A DNA stretch of 64,000 bases from Anthracocystis setariae (taxonomy: Eukaryota; Basidiomycota; Ustilaginomycetes; Ustilaginales; Ustilaginaceae): the NCBI GenBank assembly GCA_928724745.1, contig CAKMXJ010000004.1:186001-250000 (forward strand), read 5' to 3'. The translations under genes and the position numbers were made by a program. The notes under the pieces were generated by a model. That model made no database searches, was not told where the DNA came from, and saw only the letters and a list, made by a program, of their open reading frames with translations. Below, piece after piece: positions 23,801 through 33,788 of the stretch. Every line of letters begins with the position of its first letter. Within the stretch, counting starts at the first letter, position 1.

Positions 23801-24331
23801 ACTTTGGAGTACGGTACTGCGTTTGGGGGCAGCAAGGTGGAAGATATGTCACGAATCTTGGTGGAGAATGGGTACAACTATGCCGGTAAAGAATACCTCA
23901 CTTCGGGTATCACTGGTGAAGCACTGGAATGTTACGTCTACTTTGGTCCGATCTACTACCAACGACTTAAACATATGGTACAGGATAAGATGCACGCAAG
24001 AGCACGAGGTCCACGAGCCGTGCTTACGAGACAACCAACCGAAGGTCGCTCCCGTGACGGCGGTCTACGTCTAGGCGAAATGGAACGCGATTGCCTAATC
24101 GGTTACGGAGCAACCCAACTTCTCCTCGAACGTCTCATGCTAAGCTCCGACGCCTTCACAATCCACGCCTGCCAAAATTGCGGTTTGATGGGCTACAACA
24201 ACTACTGCCCTCACTGCGCTTCCGCCAAACACGTCGTCAAACTCACCATCCCCTACGGAACCAAACTCATGCTCCAAGAACTCATGGCCATGCAAGTCGT
24301 CCCCCGCCTAGTCCTCGAAGACGCCGTCTAA
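20819..24331 (+). CDS. RPC2: RNA polymerase III second-largest subunit (RPC2)
   Basis: A single exon encoding 1170 residues, the usual length for this subunit (yeast Ret1/Rpc128). Together with the largest subunit it forms the active-site cleft that transcribes tRNA, 5S and U6 genes. The N-terminal [33 protein letters not shown] is typical of RPC2 rather than RPB2 or RPA2. Core motifs include [57 protein letters not shown] and [14 protein letters not shown]-terminal zinc ribbon has Cys1118, Cys1121, Cys1130 and Cys1133 ([16 protein letters not shown]). The ATG at 20819 is the family start. Synonymous codon choice switches within the gene between C-ending and G/T-ending blocks (see findings). 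It is convergent with a Zn2Cys6 regulator. Confidence 0.97.
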   Translation: MVLPSSLAELAAASGHHLPNSGHDPIAALKAANYKGKGLMDPIKAVQDKWELVPAFLQVKGLVKQHIDSYNYFVDHDLKNIIKANEKITSDIDPKFYLKYTDITVGEPRRYDGDALQRPITPHECRLRDITYSAHIFVNIEYTRGGKIIRRKNVPIGRIPVMLRSNKCVLANKTEKELAKMSECPLDPGGYFVVKGTEKVILVQEQLSKNRIIVEADTKKNTVSASVTSSTHERKSKSYVLTKHAKIFLKHNSLHEDIPIVIAFKAMGIQADREILQLVAGHDTTHKELFAINLEEAARLGVYTRKQALDFIGARAKASRKPLSMRRPLSEEALDVLATVIMAHVPVERLNFRPKAIYIASMVRRVLMAMQDEKKVDDRDYVGNKRLELAGQLLSLLFEDLFKKFNSDLKINIDKVLKKPNRTAEFDAFNQFHFNGDYITAGFVRAISTGNWSLKRFKMERAGITHVLSRLSYIAALGMMTRISSQFEKTRKVSGPRALQPSQWGMLCTADTPEGEACGLVKNLALTTHITTDIEEEPIARVAFTLGVEDIHLLTGAELYRPDSYVVFLNGNVLGVTRFPHRFVHQFRRLRRAGRISEFVSIYTNSSQQTVYIASDGGRICRPLIIVDPITSRPRVTDQHIQQLKCGARRFDDFLRNGLLEYLDVNEENDSNIALYERDIQVDFTTHLEMEPFTILGAVAGLIPYPHHNQSPRNTYQCAMGKQAQGTIGYNQLIRIDTLLYLMLYPQQPMVKTRTIELIGFDRLPAGQNAMIAVMSYSGYDIEDALILNKASLDRGYGRSQTMKKSSTVIRKYPNGTHDRLADAPVDESTGKRQKRYDLLEADGIAGVGEKVEQGDVYVNKQTPVNANDNSSAAIMIGASSGAAASVAYKSAPLSYKPPVSGYVDQVLITDTDSDQTLIKALIRQTRRPELGDKFSSRHGQKGVCGLIVNQEDMPFSDDGITPDMIMNPHGFPSRMTVGKMIELLSGKAGVIRGTLEYGTAFGGSKVEDMSRILVENGYNYAGKEYLTSGITGEALECYVYFGPIYYQRLKHMVQDKMHARARGPRAVLTRQPTEGRSRDGGLRLGEMERDCLIGYGATQLLLERLMLSSDAFTIHACQNCGLMGYNNYCPHCASAKHVVKLTIPYGTKLMLQELMAMQVVPRLVLEDAV

Positions 24332-24353
24332 CTTCACACTCACACTCACATGC

Positions 24354-24376
24354 ACTGTACTGTACTGTACAGTACA
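24354..24376. repeat. (TACTG)n run with a 16-bp perfect palindrome
   Basis: It lies 22 bp past the RPC2 stop. The part at 24361-24376 (TGTACTGTACAGTACA) equals its own reverse complement, so it could form a hairpin in transcripts from either strand of this convergent junction. Confidence 0.8.
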
Positions 24377-24473
24377 CCCTAACTCTGTTGTTTACGTTCA
24401 ATCAAATCCCCCCATCCTTTCCCTCCGCCCATTTTGCATTGGATGAAAGTACAAAGATCAAAATGTGTGACGC

Positions 24474-27368
24474 TCACGTCAACATCTGTGGAAAAGGTCC
24501 CAACCCCAACTCCTTCCACAGCATATCGAAACCGAGCTCGTTGATCTTGGGCAACTCGCCCAACGCCTCGACCAACAGCGGCAGATACGGATGATCGCCA
24601 GCACGAAAGCGCTTAAAGATTTCGAGATACTTGTGCAGGATCGCCTCGATCGCATACGCTGTCCACAATGGTTTCTCGGCCAACCCACCGGTGCCTGCCG
24701 AGTTGGTACTCGGATGATCCGTCACCGCGGTATTGGCATGTTCCGACGTCGAGTGCGGCGACTGATGATGCGACGGATCCTGCGCGGGCGACGGTCCAAA
24801 ATGCGGTCCGAACTGCGATGGATCCACATGAATCGGATCGCTCTCAAATGGCACCGACATGGCCACCGCTGGATAGTCTCGACAGACAATCACGAGCGTC
24901 TGTGCAATATCGTTCAACTTGCGTGTGAGTCCAATCCCATGCGCCTCCATCGACCGCAACGACAGGGACGAACATACCCGGAGCGTCTCGCGCGCAATGT
25001 CGATCGAATAGTCAATGCGCAACGGCCTCTCCTCCGCATCGGCACTGAGCAATCCATGCGAACGACAAATCATCCACAACCGATTCAGCAGCCATTGCCG
25101 AGTCACTTCCACATCCGCCTTCTGCTTCATATCCCGATCCCAATCGCCTTTGCCCGTCGACCCTTGCTGCGCCTCACCCGCGCTGCTTGCACCACCGCCA
25201 TAATGGTTGTACGGATGATGTCGATGATCCCTCCGATTCCCGGCGCTCGTGGAAGAAGACACTCGGAAAGCTTCCTTCTCGGCCTGCTCGTCTTCATCCG
25301 ACTCCTTGATCGCACGATGCAACTGCAGCGCCCGCTTGGCATCCAAGTAATCGCATCCAGGCCCGGGACACTTGCGGTTCCAGCAATCGACAAACTTTTC
25401 ATCCACCACATCAAACAACCGGCTCTGCAAGTTGGGGAAATCCTGCAGCTGCGAGACGTCGAACTTGCGACGAATCTCGTCGGTCGCCTTGCGCGGATTG
25501 CCACGGAACGTGATGCTGCTGCCCGACTGGATCGCAAACGCGCGCTCGGTGATGGCCAGCAGCAGATAGGCACGCAGTCGACGCTCCTGTTCGTCCTTGT
25601 CGAGCGATTCGTACGAGGACGTCTCGTGGATGCGGAGAAGATAGCCGAGCGTCACAGCCTCACGCAGGCGGAACCACGCTGCATTCTCCTCGCCGAGGCC
25701 GAAGAGCGTACCGAAGATGAAAAAGGAGCACATGATGGCTTCGAGCGATGGATTGGAACCGAGCAAAGCCGAGTTGCGCATGCGCACCGACTCTTCGAGC
25801 AGCCAGCGCACCTTGTTCTTGCGAGACGAGCTGTCGACATGGTCGGCCGAGTCGACGGGTTGACACAGCGCAAAGGCGGAAAGCGCGACGAGCATGGCGC
25901 CGAGTTGAGGATCGGTGCGGTGTTCGCCGCGATCGATCTTGCCGTAGATCCAAGAATCGGTGAATACGGGCATGATGGATTGGAGTCGGTCGAAGAAGAT
26001 CTTGATGCATGGAATCAGCACCGAGTCCGAGAGCGGGTGAGGCTCGTTGGAGGCGGTCGGATTGGTGTCGGAATAGGTCACGGATCCAGGCGTCGAACCA
26101 GGCGCTCCAAAGAGCTGCGAAGATTGTCCGAGGACGTCGAGGAAAGTTTGACGACCGTTGGCGAAAGGGTCGTGCGTGCTGTTGCTGCTGCTGTTGTTGT
26201 TGTTGTTGTTGTTGTTGTACCTGTCGGTGTGGGTGCCGTTGCCAGCGTTGACATGTGCGGGGGTGTCGGTAGGTACGCCGCTGCCAGAGTTCATTTCAAG
26301 CAGGACGTTGACGCGCGTCTCGCCCTCTTGCGGATTGAGGTAGGAATCGGCTAGGGAGGTGCCAAAGTCAGGCAGACGAAGACTGGCAGCCACGTCTGGG
26401 GCGAGCTCGGAGAAGGATCCGCCGAGACCTTCGGAAAAGGCTTGAGAAGGTGGGAAGCCGGATTGCGAGGCTGCGGCTGCTGGACCGTTTGCGCCCAAGC
26501 CAGCGTTGGAAGGATGACGCTGGGGTGGTGCGGCGGAGGATGCATGGTGTGGCGGCGGCGGCGGCGGCGGTTGCGAGTACTGCTGGTGGTGGGAGTACGA
26601 GGAAGAGGGTGAGTGGTGCGAATAGGAAGGGTGGTGATGATGGTGAGGCCAGGAGGAGGCGGACGCGTGCGGAGGCGGGTAGTCTTGGGAGGCGTAGCCA
26701 CCGTGCGAGTAGCGATGACCCGGAGAGCGCGAGGGAGGACTGGACCAATGCGAGCTGGGAGAGGGATGCTGAGCAGGGCCAGAAGGACCCGAGGCATTGT
26801 TGGTGTCGTATCGACTGTATCCCACGCCGCCGCCGCCGCCGCCGCCGCCGCCGCTGCCGTACGAGTTGCGATGGAAAGGGGGAGGCGCATCGCGAGAGTA
26901 GAGGCTCGAGGGTGAGGTGGCACTGGCAGGGATGGCTGGCGGGCTCATGGCGGAAGGTGGTGGCAGTGGTGGCTGGTAGTGACGAGGCGAATGTGCTTGG
27001 GGAGGAGGAAGTACGCCTCGGGAAGCGGAAGGACTTGATGCTGTGATGGATGAATAGTCGGTAGAGGGTCTTTTAGGAGAAGGGGTGACATCGGCTGCGG
27101 CTGGATTGTGACCTTTACGAAGAAGATCGATGCGACGACCGGATGCCTGTTTGCCTTTTGATGCCTTGATCCAGGTGCAATTGATGTTGAGACGAATGCA
27201 GTTGTCGCAAGGATTGTTGTGGTTGCATCGCACGCGTCGATGATGGCAGGCATCGCAGGCACGTAGGATCTTTTTAGGTTTGTCCTTGGCGTCGGAATCG
27301 TGCTTGCCAGCAGAAGAGGCAGAGGTAGAGGCGTCTTGCCGATTGGGTTTGGAGTCGTGCTTGGGCAT
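24474..27368 (-). CDS. Zn(II)2Cys6 transcription factor with fungal regulatory domain
   Basis: A protein of 964 residues starting at MPKHDSKPNR (27368); the frame is open further upstream but without a plausible start. A fungal binuclear zinc cluster has Cys38, Cys41, Cys48, Cys54, Cys57 and Cys64 (CX2CX6CX5CX2CX6C) with the basic DNA-recognition stretch HHRRVR. Residues 80-430 are very rich in Ser, Pro, His, Gly, Asn and Tyr, probably activation and linker sequence, with runs of Gly and Asn from trinucleotide repeats. From about 440 a fungal_trans-like middle homology region follows (SVLIPCIKIFFDRLQSIMPVF, then AWFRLREAVTLGYLLRIHETSSY). Its layout resembles regulators of sugar or sucrose use in fungi, but the target pathway cannot be told from sequence. 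An unusually long 1.27-kb intergenic region precedes it. Confidence 0.88.
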   Translation of the reverse strand: MPKHDSKPNRQDASTSASSAGKHDSDAKDKPKKILRACDACHHRRVRCNHNNPCDNCIRLNINCTWIKASKGKQASGRRIDLLRKGHNPAAADVTPSPKRPSTDYSSITASSPSASRGVLPPPQAHSPRHYQPPLPPPSAMSPPAIPASATSPSSLYSRDAPPPFHRNSYGSGGGGGGGGGVGYSRYDTNNASGPSGPAQHPSPSSHWSSPPSRSPGHRYSHGGYASQDYPPPHASASSWPHHHHHPSYSHHSPSSSYSHHQQYSQPPPPPPPHHASSAAPPQRHPSNAGLGANGPAAAASQSGFPPSQAFSEGLGGSFSELAPDVAASLRLPDFGTSLADSYLNPQEGETRVNVLLEMNSGSGVPTDTPAHVNAGNGTHTDRYNNNNNNNNSSSNSTHDPFANGRQTFLDVLGQSSQLFGAPGSTPGSVTYSDTNPTASNEPHPLSDSVLIPCIKIFFDRLQSIMPVFTDSWIYGKIDRGEHRTDPQLGAMLVALSAFALCQPVDSADHVDSSSRKNKVRWLLEESVRMRNSALLGSNPSLEAIMCSFFIFGTLFGLGEENAAWFRLREAVTLGYLLRIHETSSYESLDKDEQERRLRAYLLLAITERAFAIQSGSSITFRGNPRKATDEIRRKFDVSQLQDFPNLQSRLFDVVDEKFVDCWNRKCPGPGCDYLDAKRALQLHRAIKESDEDEQAEKEAFRVSSSTSAGNRRDHRHHPYNHYGGGASSAGEAQQGSTGKGDWDRDMKQKADVEVTRQWLLNRLWMICRSHGLLSADAEERPLRIDYSIDIARETLRVCSSLSLRSMEAHGIGLTRKLNDIAQTLVIVCRDYPAVAMSVPFESDPIHVDPSQFGPHFGPSPAQDPSHHQSPHSTSEHANTAVTDHPSTNSAGTGGLAEKPLWTAYAIEAILHKYLEIFKRFRAGDHPYLPLLVEALGELPKINELGFDMLWKELGLGPFPQMLT

Positions 27369-28642
27369 TATGAGTTTGAACGGCGACTGGTTCGGATGTG
27401 GGAGCTGTGACGAGATGCTGGAAAGCAAGAGAACTGTTGGGAGTGCAGAGTGCGGAGGGACGCGGACCGAAGGAAAGCAGAAAGGAGGCGAGATGTGGCG
27501 TTTGTTGCCACTTGGTCGAGTTTGAGGCAGAACGCCAAGGGTTGGAGTGATCGGTGGCAGATGAAGTGGCGGGTAGATGGATCGAATCGGAGAAAGCCCA
27601 AGGAGATGCAGGGTGGTGTGAAATGCGAATGACGACGGGATGCGGACAGTTGGGATGGAAGCAAGCAGCAAGTGGTGTTGCTAGTAAGATGCGCGCGCAA
27701 GTAGAGCCAGATGTGCTTGTGCACGTCCGACCAATGACGGCGAAAAGCTGCCAAGTTGGATGGAGCCAAAGCAGCGGTTGTGCAGCAGTGGTAAGCGGGT
27801 AGGCGGGGTTGAGATGGGTTTTAAGCAATGGTCGACAAAGGCGAAAGGGCGGATGTCGGATCACGAGCGAGCAAGAGATGCAATACCGACAAGGAGGATG
27901 AACGAGAAAGAATGAAAGAATGAGCGTCAATACAGTAATCGTCGATGGATGCAATGCGGGGGCGAGGACGGAGCGAGGATGGACCGACCGAATACAGTAG
28001 TAGTAATATTGGTCTGTGGTGACAGTTTTGTGTGTGTGTGTGTCTCTCTCTCTGCTGCTGCTGCTGTCTCTTTTGATTGTTTGGGCGCGCCTGACTGAGC
28101 CAAAGCAGAGCCAAAGCAGAGCATGACAACTGCACTGCAGTTGAATGAACTGTGCGCATTTGGACCCTTTTGCAGCTGCAAATTGGCGATGCTGTTCTGG
28201 CACTGTGACTGTGACTGTGACTGTGACTGTGCTCAGCGCGTACAGTACATCGCCGATTTGGTGTGGGTTGCAAACCACGATTGGAGCGCAAATTAGATTT
28301 AAGCCAAGCTCAATCTCAATCTTAATCTCAGCCTCAGCCTCAGCCTTAGCTTTGTTCTCAGTGTGTGTGTGCGTGCGCGGTGTGCTGTGTCGCACAATAT
28401 TCTCAGAGAGAGAGAGAGAGAGGGCCGTGCATTTCTGTTCAACAAGGCAAAGTGTGTCAAGAACAAGAAGAACACTTTGCACGCAACAGTTCGAGTCTGA
28501 GCAAGCACACTAACACTGCTGTGGACTGTAACACACTCATATCTCGAGCGTTTGCGCATCTCGAGCTACCGTTTCTTGTTCCCACCATCACCCTCGTATC
28601 CGAGCCCGGTCAGCACAGCGCATTCATCGCCCCCCTTCGACA
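27369..28642. promoter_or_regulatory. Long divergent promoter, Zn2Cys6 gene / EMC1
   Basis: 1274 bp without a convincing gene. It holds a cluster of short repeats: TG then TC then TGC runs at 28030-28067, five CTGTGA units at 28203-28232, six-base CTCAAT/CTCAGC units at about 28307-28352, TG/GT near 28360-28375 and GA at 28404-28422. Unknown regulation of the transcription factor is likely to be encoded here. Confidence 0.5.
28203..28232. repeat. Hexanucleotide (CTGTGA)n repeat
   Basis: About five tandem copies of a six-base unit, followed 75 bp later by another six-base imperfect repeat of CTCAAT/CTCAGC type (28307-28352). Confidence 0.85.
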
Positions 28643-31600
28643 ATGGTGCGCACACACCCGACTTTACCACGTCGGCGTGCCGCGTCAGCCCATCTCGTCG
28701 CATTCACTCTCCTCGCTTCTTTGCTCGTCCTTCTGCTGGGTGCGCACAACGTAGCCGCGCTCTCCAGGGCAGAAGCCGGCAACATCGATTGGCACGTGCC
28801 CCGTCTCGGTGTCCCCCACACCTCCAACGCCTCGGCTACCCCCTATCTCTCTCCACGCTTCCACCGCATCATCAAGCCCGACGCTGACATCAAAGACAAA
28901 GCACAGACCGCCATCTTTGTCGCTACCGAATCCAATGCCGTTGGCGCTCTCAATCCTCGCAACGGTGCCATCGTCTGGCGTCAGATCCTCGAAGCCAACG
29001 ACCAGCTTCTCCTCCACAAGCAGTTTGGTGAGATCGCGCTCGTCGTCTCGGGAGCTGGCGGCGCAAACGTTCGTATGTACCATGCCTTTGCCGGTCATCT
29101 CATCTGGGAGTCAGCCCAGCACAACATCCACGACGGCCTCTTGCCTGAACCGGGCTTTCCAGCTACCGATGCCACTTTCCTCGCCGCACAGGTCCAGAAG
29201 GATCTCCCGCCTGATGTTGTCGTCCTCTCCAACGCTCGCACCGTCAGCCGTCTCGACGGCAAGTTTGGTAAATCCGTCTGGAAATGGGAACCCCAGCAAG
29301 ACATCTCCAAGCGCTCCGTCATCCGCGTAATCGCTAGGGGCGACAAGGTCTACGTTGTCTCGCTTCTCCGCAACACCGCTTCCACCTACAACTCGCTCTC
29401 GGTCGCCACTCTTTCCGTCCACACCGGCGAACTTTTGACCACACACGAGATCCCCTCTGGCATCAATTCTGCTGCCGATGTCGTCGTGCTCCCATGGGAC
29501 AAGCTGCCTAACCTTGCTCCCACTGCCAACCCTGGCGCCTGGGTTGCCTGGTTGAACAAGGACGGCACCGTCCGTGCCGCTCCGCTCGAGCCTGTCAACA
29601 AAAAGTTCGCCCAGCCCCAGGTCATCTACTCGAAGCGCTCCGAGGCCACCTTCACCAGCTTGGTAGACCCCGGTCTGCACAACAAGGGTCTTTTGGTGGC
29701 CAAGCGCTCCGATGGGCCAGCTGAAGTGCTTCGGGTTTCGGACGCCGGCAAGTTTACCAGCTTCTGGGAGTTTGAGGAGGACGCCCAAGATGCCGTCTAT
29801 GCGGGCACCTACGACCGAGCCGGACGCGCCTACATCCAGCGCGCCTTCTTTTCGCGATCGCAGCACCTGCTCAACTTCCACTTTCTCTGGGCGGATGCCA
29901 AGAATGGCGGAGAAGGCCAAGTGAGTGGATTCTCGTTCCAGTGGGATCACGATCTGCATGGTAGCATCCTGGCCACCACGTTTGAGGCTAGCATGGTGGG
30001 GCAGTATCAGCTCGCGTCGCGTACGGCGGTTGTCACGTCCAGTGGATCGGTGCGCATGTTCTTGGAAGACCAGCATCAGTGGATCCTCGAAGAGGGCTTG
30101 ACGCAAACAACTCACGCCGTGTTTGTCGATCTACCGGAGAAGAAGCTCACGGCGCTTCCGGGTGGAGCTGCCGCGTTGCAGCACGAGGGTTTCGTTGAGC
30201 GTCTGGTTCGTCATGCGATCTCGCTCAAGGACCTGCCTCAGTACACGGTGGCGTTTGCCAAGAGGTTTGCCACGGGTTCGTACGGCAAAGTGGATCAACT
30301 CGACGCCAAGGCGGGTGGCAGTGCGAGCAGCGCAACCGCCTCAGCCACCACCATGATCAAGGAGGCCAATAAACCCGCACGTAAAAAGACCGAGACCGAA
30401 GCCAAACCCACGTCGCTCGCTCCTCGGGTGGTGGATGCCAACGCCACGTCCAACTTGTTCCGCGATCCGTTCGGGTTCCGCAAGATCATCGTGGTGGCGA
30501 CGGCCAAGGGCAAGCTGTATGCTCTGGACACGCGCGCCAACGATGCGGTGGTGTGGGAAAAGTCGCTGATCGGATATGGACAGGGCGAAGGATCGCATGA
30601 GCCTCGAGTGGAGATCAAGCTGATGCAGACGGTGAGGGAGCTTTCGACGGATGGCAAGAGTGCGTTGTTGGCGATCGTGGCCGAGGTGGAGCTGGAGCCG
30701 CAGTTGTCGACGACGAGGGTGTTTGAGCTCAACCCGTTGACGGGCGAGTTTCTGAACGACGCGTCGTCGGGTCGTACTGTGTTTGTCGGCAAGTGTCACG
30801 ATGCATTCCTGCTGCCCGAGAGGGTGGAGGATCCGGTGGAGAGGCAGCAGTCGTTGGGACTTGTCGATGAGAACAACAAGCTGTATCTGTATCCGGACAC
30901 GCTTGCGGTGGCGGAACGGTTCGAGCCGATTTCGGATCGGTACTTCTTTGCGGTGGCGGAGGCGGCGGGTGCGCGGTTGGTCGGGTATGTGGTGGAGAAA
31001 GGGTTGGCGAGCGTGCACAGGTCTAGGGCGGTGTGGAGTTGGAAGGTGCGGTTGGGTGAGAAAGTGGTGGAGGTGGTCAAGCCGAATCAGAGGAGGGCGG
31101 TGGCTTCGTTTGGCAGGGTGTTGGGTGATAGGTCGACGTTGTACAAGTATTTGAATCCGCATGTGCAGTTGGTGGTGACGGTAAACGAGGCGACGGATCA
31201 GGCGCATCTGTATGTGTTGGATACGGTGACGGGCGCGGTGGTGTATGAGTTGCAGATGGACGAGGTGGATGCTGGGTATGGTATCAAGGCGCATATGGTG
31301 GAGAATTGGATTACGGCGACGTATTCGGTGCGCAATGCGCACGAGGGGTTGTCGACGAGGATCGTTACGGTCGAGTTGTATGAGTCGACTGCTGATCAGG
31401 TGGGAGAGGGGAAGAGCAAGCCGAGGGCGATTTCGGCATCGTGGGGTGGATTGAAGGGTAACTTTAGTTCCTTCACTGGTGACTCTACCTGCTCCTCGGC
31501 CTGGATCCTACCCGTGGCGTTGATGCAATCATTCACCTTTCCTGGTGGCTCGGTCACTGCGCTCACCACGACATGCACCAAATTCGGCATCTCGAGCAAA

Positions 31601-32005
31601 AACCTCCTCCTCGCCACTACGCTCGATTCGATCGTCTCAATCCCACATCGATTGCTCGACCCACGCCGTCCCTTGGGCAAACCAACCACCGCAGAGGCTG
31701 AAGAATACATGATCCCCTACACTCCACTCATCCCCGAAGATCCAAAGTGGATCGTCAATCACTTGTTCCCCACCTCCACCATCAACACTATCGTTACCCA
31801 TCCAGCACTTGTCGAAAGCTCCTCGACGCTATACGCGTTTGGACTCGATTCCTTCTACACCCGCCTCGCCCCCAGCGGTCAATTCGACCGACTTCAGGAT
31901 TCGTTCAACAAACCTCAACTGCTGCTCACCATCGCCGCACTCTCGATCGCTATCGTCATCACCAAACCGCTCGTCAAGAACAAGGCGCTTTCACTACGAT
32001 GGTAA
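28643..32005 (+). CDS. EMC1: ER membrane protein complex subunit 1
   Basis: A single exon encoding 1120 residues. EMC1 is the large lumenal subunit of the EMC insertase, which places tail-anchored and polytopic proteins into the ER membrane. Residues 17-40 (LVAFTLLASLLVLLLG) form a signal sequence. A large lumenal region follows with beta-propeller motifs of the family (VGALNPRNGAIVWRQILE, VFVDLPEKKLTALPGG). The conserved C-terminal DUF1620 region is recognisable by LATTLDSIVSIPHRLLDPRRP and YTPLIPEDPKWIVNH. A transmembrane helix lies at about 1092-1108 (LLLTIAALSIAIVITKP), followed by a short cytosolic basic tail (KNKALSLRW). The central region (30300-30420) has a low-complexity Ala/Ser/Lys linker. 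Codon choice changes abruptly near 31450. It is convergent with CBF1. Confidence 0.92.
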   Translation: MVRTHPTLPRRRAASAHLVAFTLLASLLVLLLGAHNVAALSRAEAGNIDWHVPRLGVPHTSNASATPYLSPRFHRIIKPDADIKDKAQTAIFVATESNAVGALNPRNGAIVWRQILEANDQLLLHKQFGEIALVVSGAGGANVRMYHAFAGHLIWESAQHNIHDGLLPEPGFPATDATFLAAQVQKDLPPDVVVLSNARTVSRLDGKFGKSVWKWEPQQDISKRSVIRVIARGDKVYVVSLLRNTASTYNSLSVATLSVHTGELLTTHEIPSGINSAADVVVLPWDKLPNLAPTANPGAWVAWLNKDGTVRAAPLEPVNKKFAQPQVIYSKRSEATFTSLVDPGLHNKGLLVAKRSDGPAEVLRVSDAGKFTSFWEFEEDAQDAVYAGTYDRAGRAYIQRAFFSRSQHLLNFHFLWADAKNGGEGQVSGFSFQWDHDLHGSILATTFEASMVGQYQLASRTAVVTSSGSVRMFLEDQHQWILEEGLTQTTHAVFVDLPEKKLTALPGGAAALQHEGFVERLVRHAISLKDLPQYTVAFAKRFATGSYGKVDQLDAKAGGSASSATASATTMIKEANKPARKKTETEAKPTSLAPRVVDANATSNLFRDPFGFRKIIVVATAKGKLYALDTRANDAVVWEKSLIGYGQGEGSHEPRVEIKLMQTVRELSTDGKSALLAIVAEVELEPQLSTTRVFELNPLTGEFLNDASSGRTVFVGKCHDAFLLPERVEDPVERQQSLGLVDENNKLYLYPDTLAVAERFEPISDRYFFAVAEAAGARLVGYVVEKGLASVHRSRAVWSWKVRLGEKVVEVVKPNQRRAVASFGRVLGDRSTLYKYLNPHVQLVVTVNEATDQAHLYVLDTVTGAVVYELQMDEVDAGYGIKAHMVENWITATYSVRNAHEGLSTRIVTVELYESTADQVGEGKSKPRAISASWGGLKGNFSSFTGDSTCSSAWILPVALMQSFTFPGGSVTALTTTCTKFGISSKNLLLATTLDSIVSIPHRLLDPRRPLGKPTTAEAEEYMIPYTPLIPEDPKWIVNHLFPTSTINTIVTHPALVESSSTLYAFGLDSFYTRLAPSGQFDRLQDSFNKPQLLLTIAALSIAIVITKPLVKNKALSLRW

Positions 32006-32173
32006 AAAAAACCTCGGAAAAAGCGAGAGAGAGAGAGAGAGAGAGAGAGAAAACGCCGGGGGGGGGGCTTTGCGCAAGCGAGGCAACTAGAAATACAAAG
32101 AAAGAAAGAAAGAAAACATGATTTACAATCGCTGATGGATGGATGGATGGATGATTAGGATTTTAGCAAGGTT
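32006..32173. repeat. GA, GAAA and GGAT microsatellites in a convergent junction
   Basis: The 168-bp EMC1/CBF1 junction consists largely of a GA run (32025-32052), a G run, GAAA units (32098-32115) and GGAT units (32135-32153). No gene is seen. Confidence 0.85.
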
Positions 32174-33091
32174 TCATGATTTGTCCGCCTCGGCCTCGGC
32201 CTCGGCCTCGGTCTGGTCGTCTGCTGTCGGTTGGACGGCGTCAAGGGGGTGATGAATTGCTTGGAGCTCGCAAGTTAGACGATCGTTTTCGGCGCGTGCG
32301 TCTTCCAACTGGGCGGTGAGATCGCCCATGGCCTGATCCATGAGCAATTTCTCGAGCGTCCATTTTTCAATGTTGCTGGCTTCGTTGTGTTTGAGGTCCT
32401 GGATGTATCGGACGGCGGCGTGGAGGATTTGACCTTTGTTGGTGTTTTTGGCGTTGCAGCCGGGCACGATGTGGGAAAGTTGGGTGATGCCATCGTTGAT
32501 CGCGGTTCTTCGACGACGTTCGACTTCCTTGTGGTTGTCTTTTCGAAGCCGATCGAGTTGCGGGTAGATCGAGGTGCGTGGTCGTTTCGACGAAAATTGG
32601 TCCAGCGACTCGTCGGGGTCTTGGCGATCTTGCGATGGATGTGACGACGACGAGGAGGAGGTGGTGGTGGTGGTGGCGAGAGTGCCGAGGCTGGCGATGG
32701 CTGCAGCGGTGGCAGTGTCCGTGGCATTTTTGACCGCTTCGATGGCGTCTTGGAGTTCCTTTCCCGAAGTTGGCGGCGAGAGTTTATCGTCGTTGGAAGC
32801 GGGGCGTTTCAAGGTGGAGGCGATCGAGGTGAGGGTAGAGGTTGCGGTGGGGGGGAGAGTTTCCGGATCGGTGGAGGGGTTGCGTGCTTCAGAGGCGCGT
32901 GCGGCTGCGACGATCGAGGCAAGTTGTTCTTGGTTTAGGCCAGCTAGGATGTTGGAGACATCGCGTTCGATATGGTCGCGATTTGCTTCGGTTTCAGTCT
33001 CGGGTGCAGTTCTCGGGTCGATCTGAGCTTCGTCGTGATTGGTCGCCTCGGCACTGGCGGCAGTGGTCGCAGCTTCCGTACTGGCAGACAT
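32174..33091 (-). CDS. CBF1: CBF1-type bHLH transcription factor
   Basis: A 305-residue protein from the ATG at 33091; an in-frame ATG at 33127 would add 12 residues. The basic-helix-loop-helix runs from about 183 to 234 (RKDNHKEVERRRRTAINDG, then KGQILHAAVRYIQDLK). The E-box contacts His187, Glu191 and Arg195 are in place, predicting binding to CACGTG. After helix 2, NIEKWTLEKLLMDQ matches the segment that follows the bHLH in yeast Cbf1, and a leucine-zipper-like helix follows. In yeasts Cbf1 binds centromere element I and promoters of methionine and sulfur genes and others; a centromere role here is not implied. The N-terminus is rich in Ala, Thr and acidic residues. The C-terminal Glu-Ala repeat is encoded by a GGCCTC repeat. 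Confidence 0.85.
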   Translation of the reverse strand: MSASTEAATTAASAEATNHDEAQIDPRTAPETETEANRDHIERDVSNILAGLNQEQLASIVAAARASEARNPSTDPETLPPTATSTLTSIASTLKRPASNDDKLSPPTSGKELQDAIEAVKNATDTATAAAIASLGTLATTTTTSSSSSSHPSQDRQDPDESLDQFSSKRPRTSIYPQLDRLRKDNHKEVERRRRTAINDGITQLSHIVPGCNAKNTNKGQILHAAVRYIQDLKHNEASNIEKWTLEKLLMDQAMGDLTAQLEDARAENDRLTCELQAIHHPLDAVQPTADDQTEAEAEAEADKS

Positions 33092-33715
33092 GGCGACCAA
33101 GATGTGGGGTATCGTGAAGAGGTTCACGTCTTTCGCGTCGAAAAGAGGTGATGCTGATTGAGTAGTGGAGTGCGGGGCTCAAGAGTTGGATGCTCAAGAG
33201 AGCTGAAGTATGCGTGGATGCAATGAGAACGTCTATGATAATATTGCAAGGTGTCGGTGCACCCGTACGGACGCGTGGTGCGTGATCGTAACGACGACCG
33301 GCACCAACGTCGACGACGACGACGACGGACGAGTATATGAGAGCGAGCGAAACACTGGAGGTGTAGATGGCGTCGCAAAGTGTTTGAACTGTTTGGGATG
33401 TGGAGCAAGCTGGCTGATGGGTGGTGCTGCTGCAGGCGAATAGTAGAGTGTCGTTCTCGCGCCACGCTTCGCGTATAGCTGCGAGGCTGGAATATTCGCA
33501 AAGGGCAGGTCACGGGATGATGGTTGGTGTCGAGCAGGTCACGTTTTCCTTTTTTCGTCGAGCCTCAACCTCGTCGCTGTGTGACCCCCTCTCCTCGTCG
33601 ACAAGTTTTCATCTGACAGTTTCCATGGGATTTGAAAGGAATTTGACATTGATTTGCATTTCAAGCTTTCGTACGATACAATTCCACGGAGCATGCGATG
33701 CCGCAGCGTCTCTTG

Positions 33716-33746
<31 letters not shown>

Positions 33747-33788
33747 ATCTCTCTCTCTCTCTCTCTTTCTATCTCTCTCTCTCTCTAT
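33716..33788. repeat. (CT)n microsatellite
   Basis: About 73 bp of CT/TC with three TATCT interruptions, in the CBF1 upstream region. Confidence 0.92.

Noticed and set aside
24591..26354. 587-codon ORF opposite the large Zn2Cys6 gene
   Set aside because: Antisense shadow of a clearly conserved regulator, with Arg-rich composition and no domain.
30341..31342. 333-codon His/Arg-rich ORF opposite EMC1
   Set aside because: Composition is that expected from the antisense of the G/T-ending codon block of EMC1.
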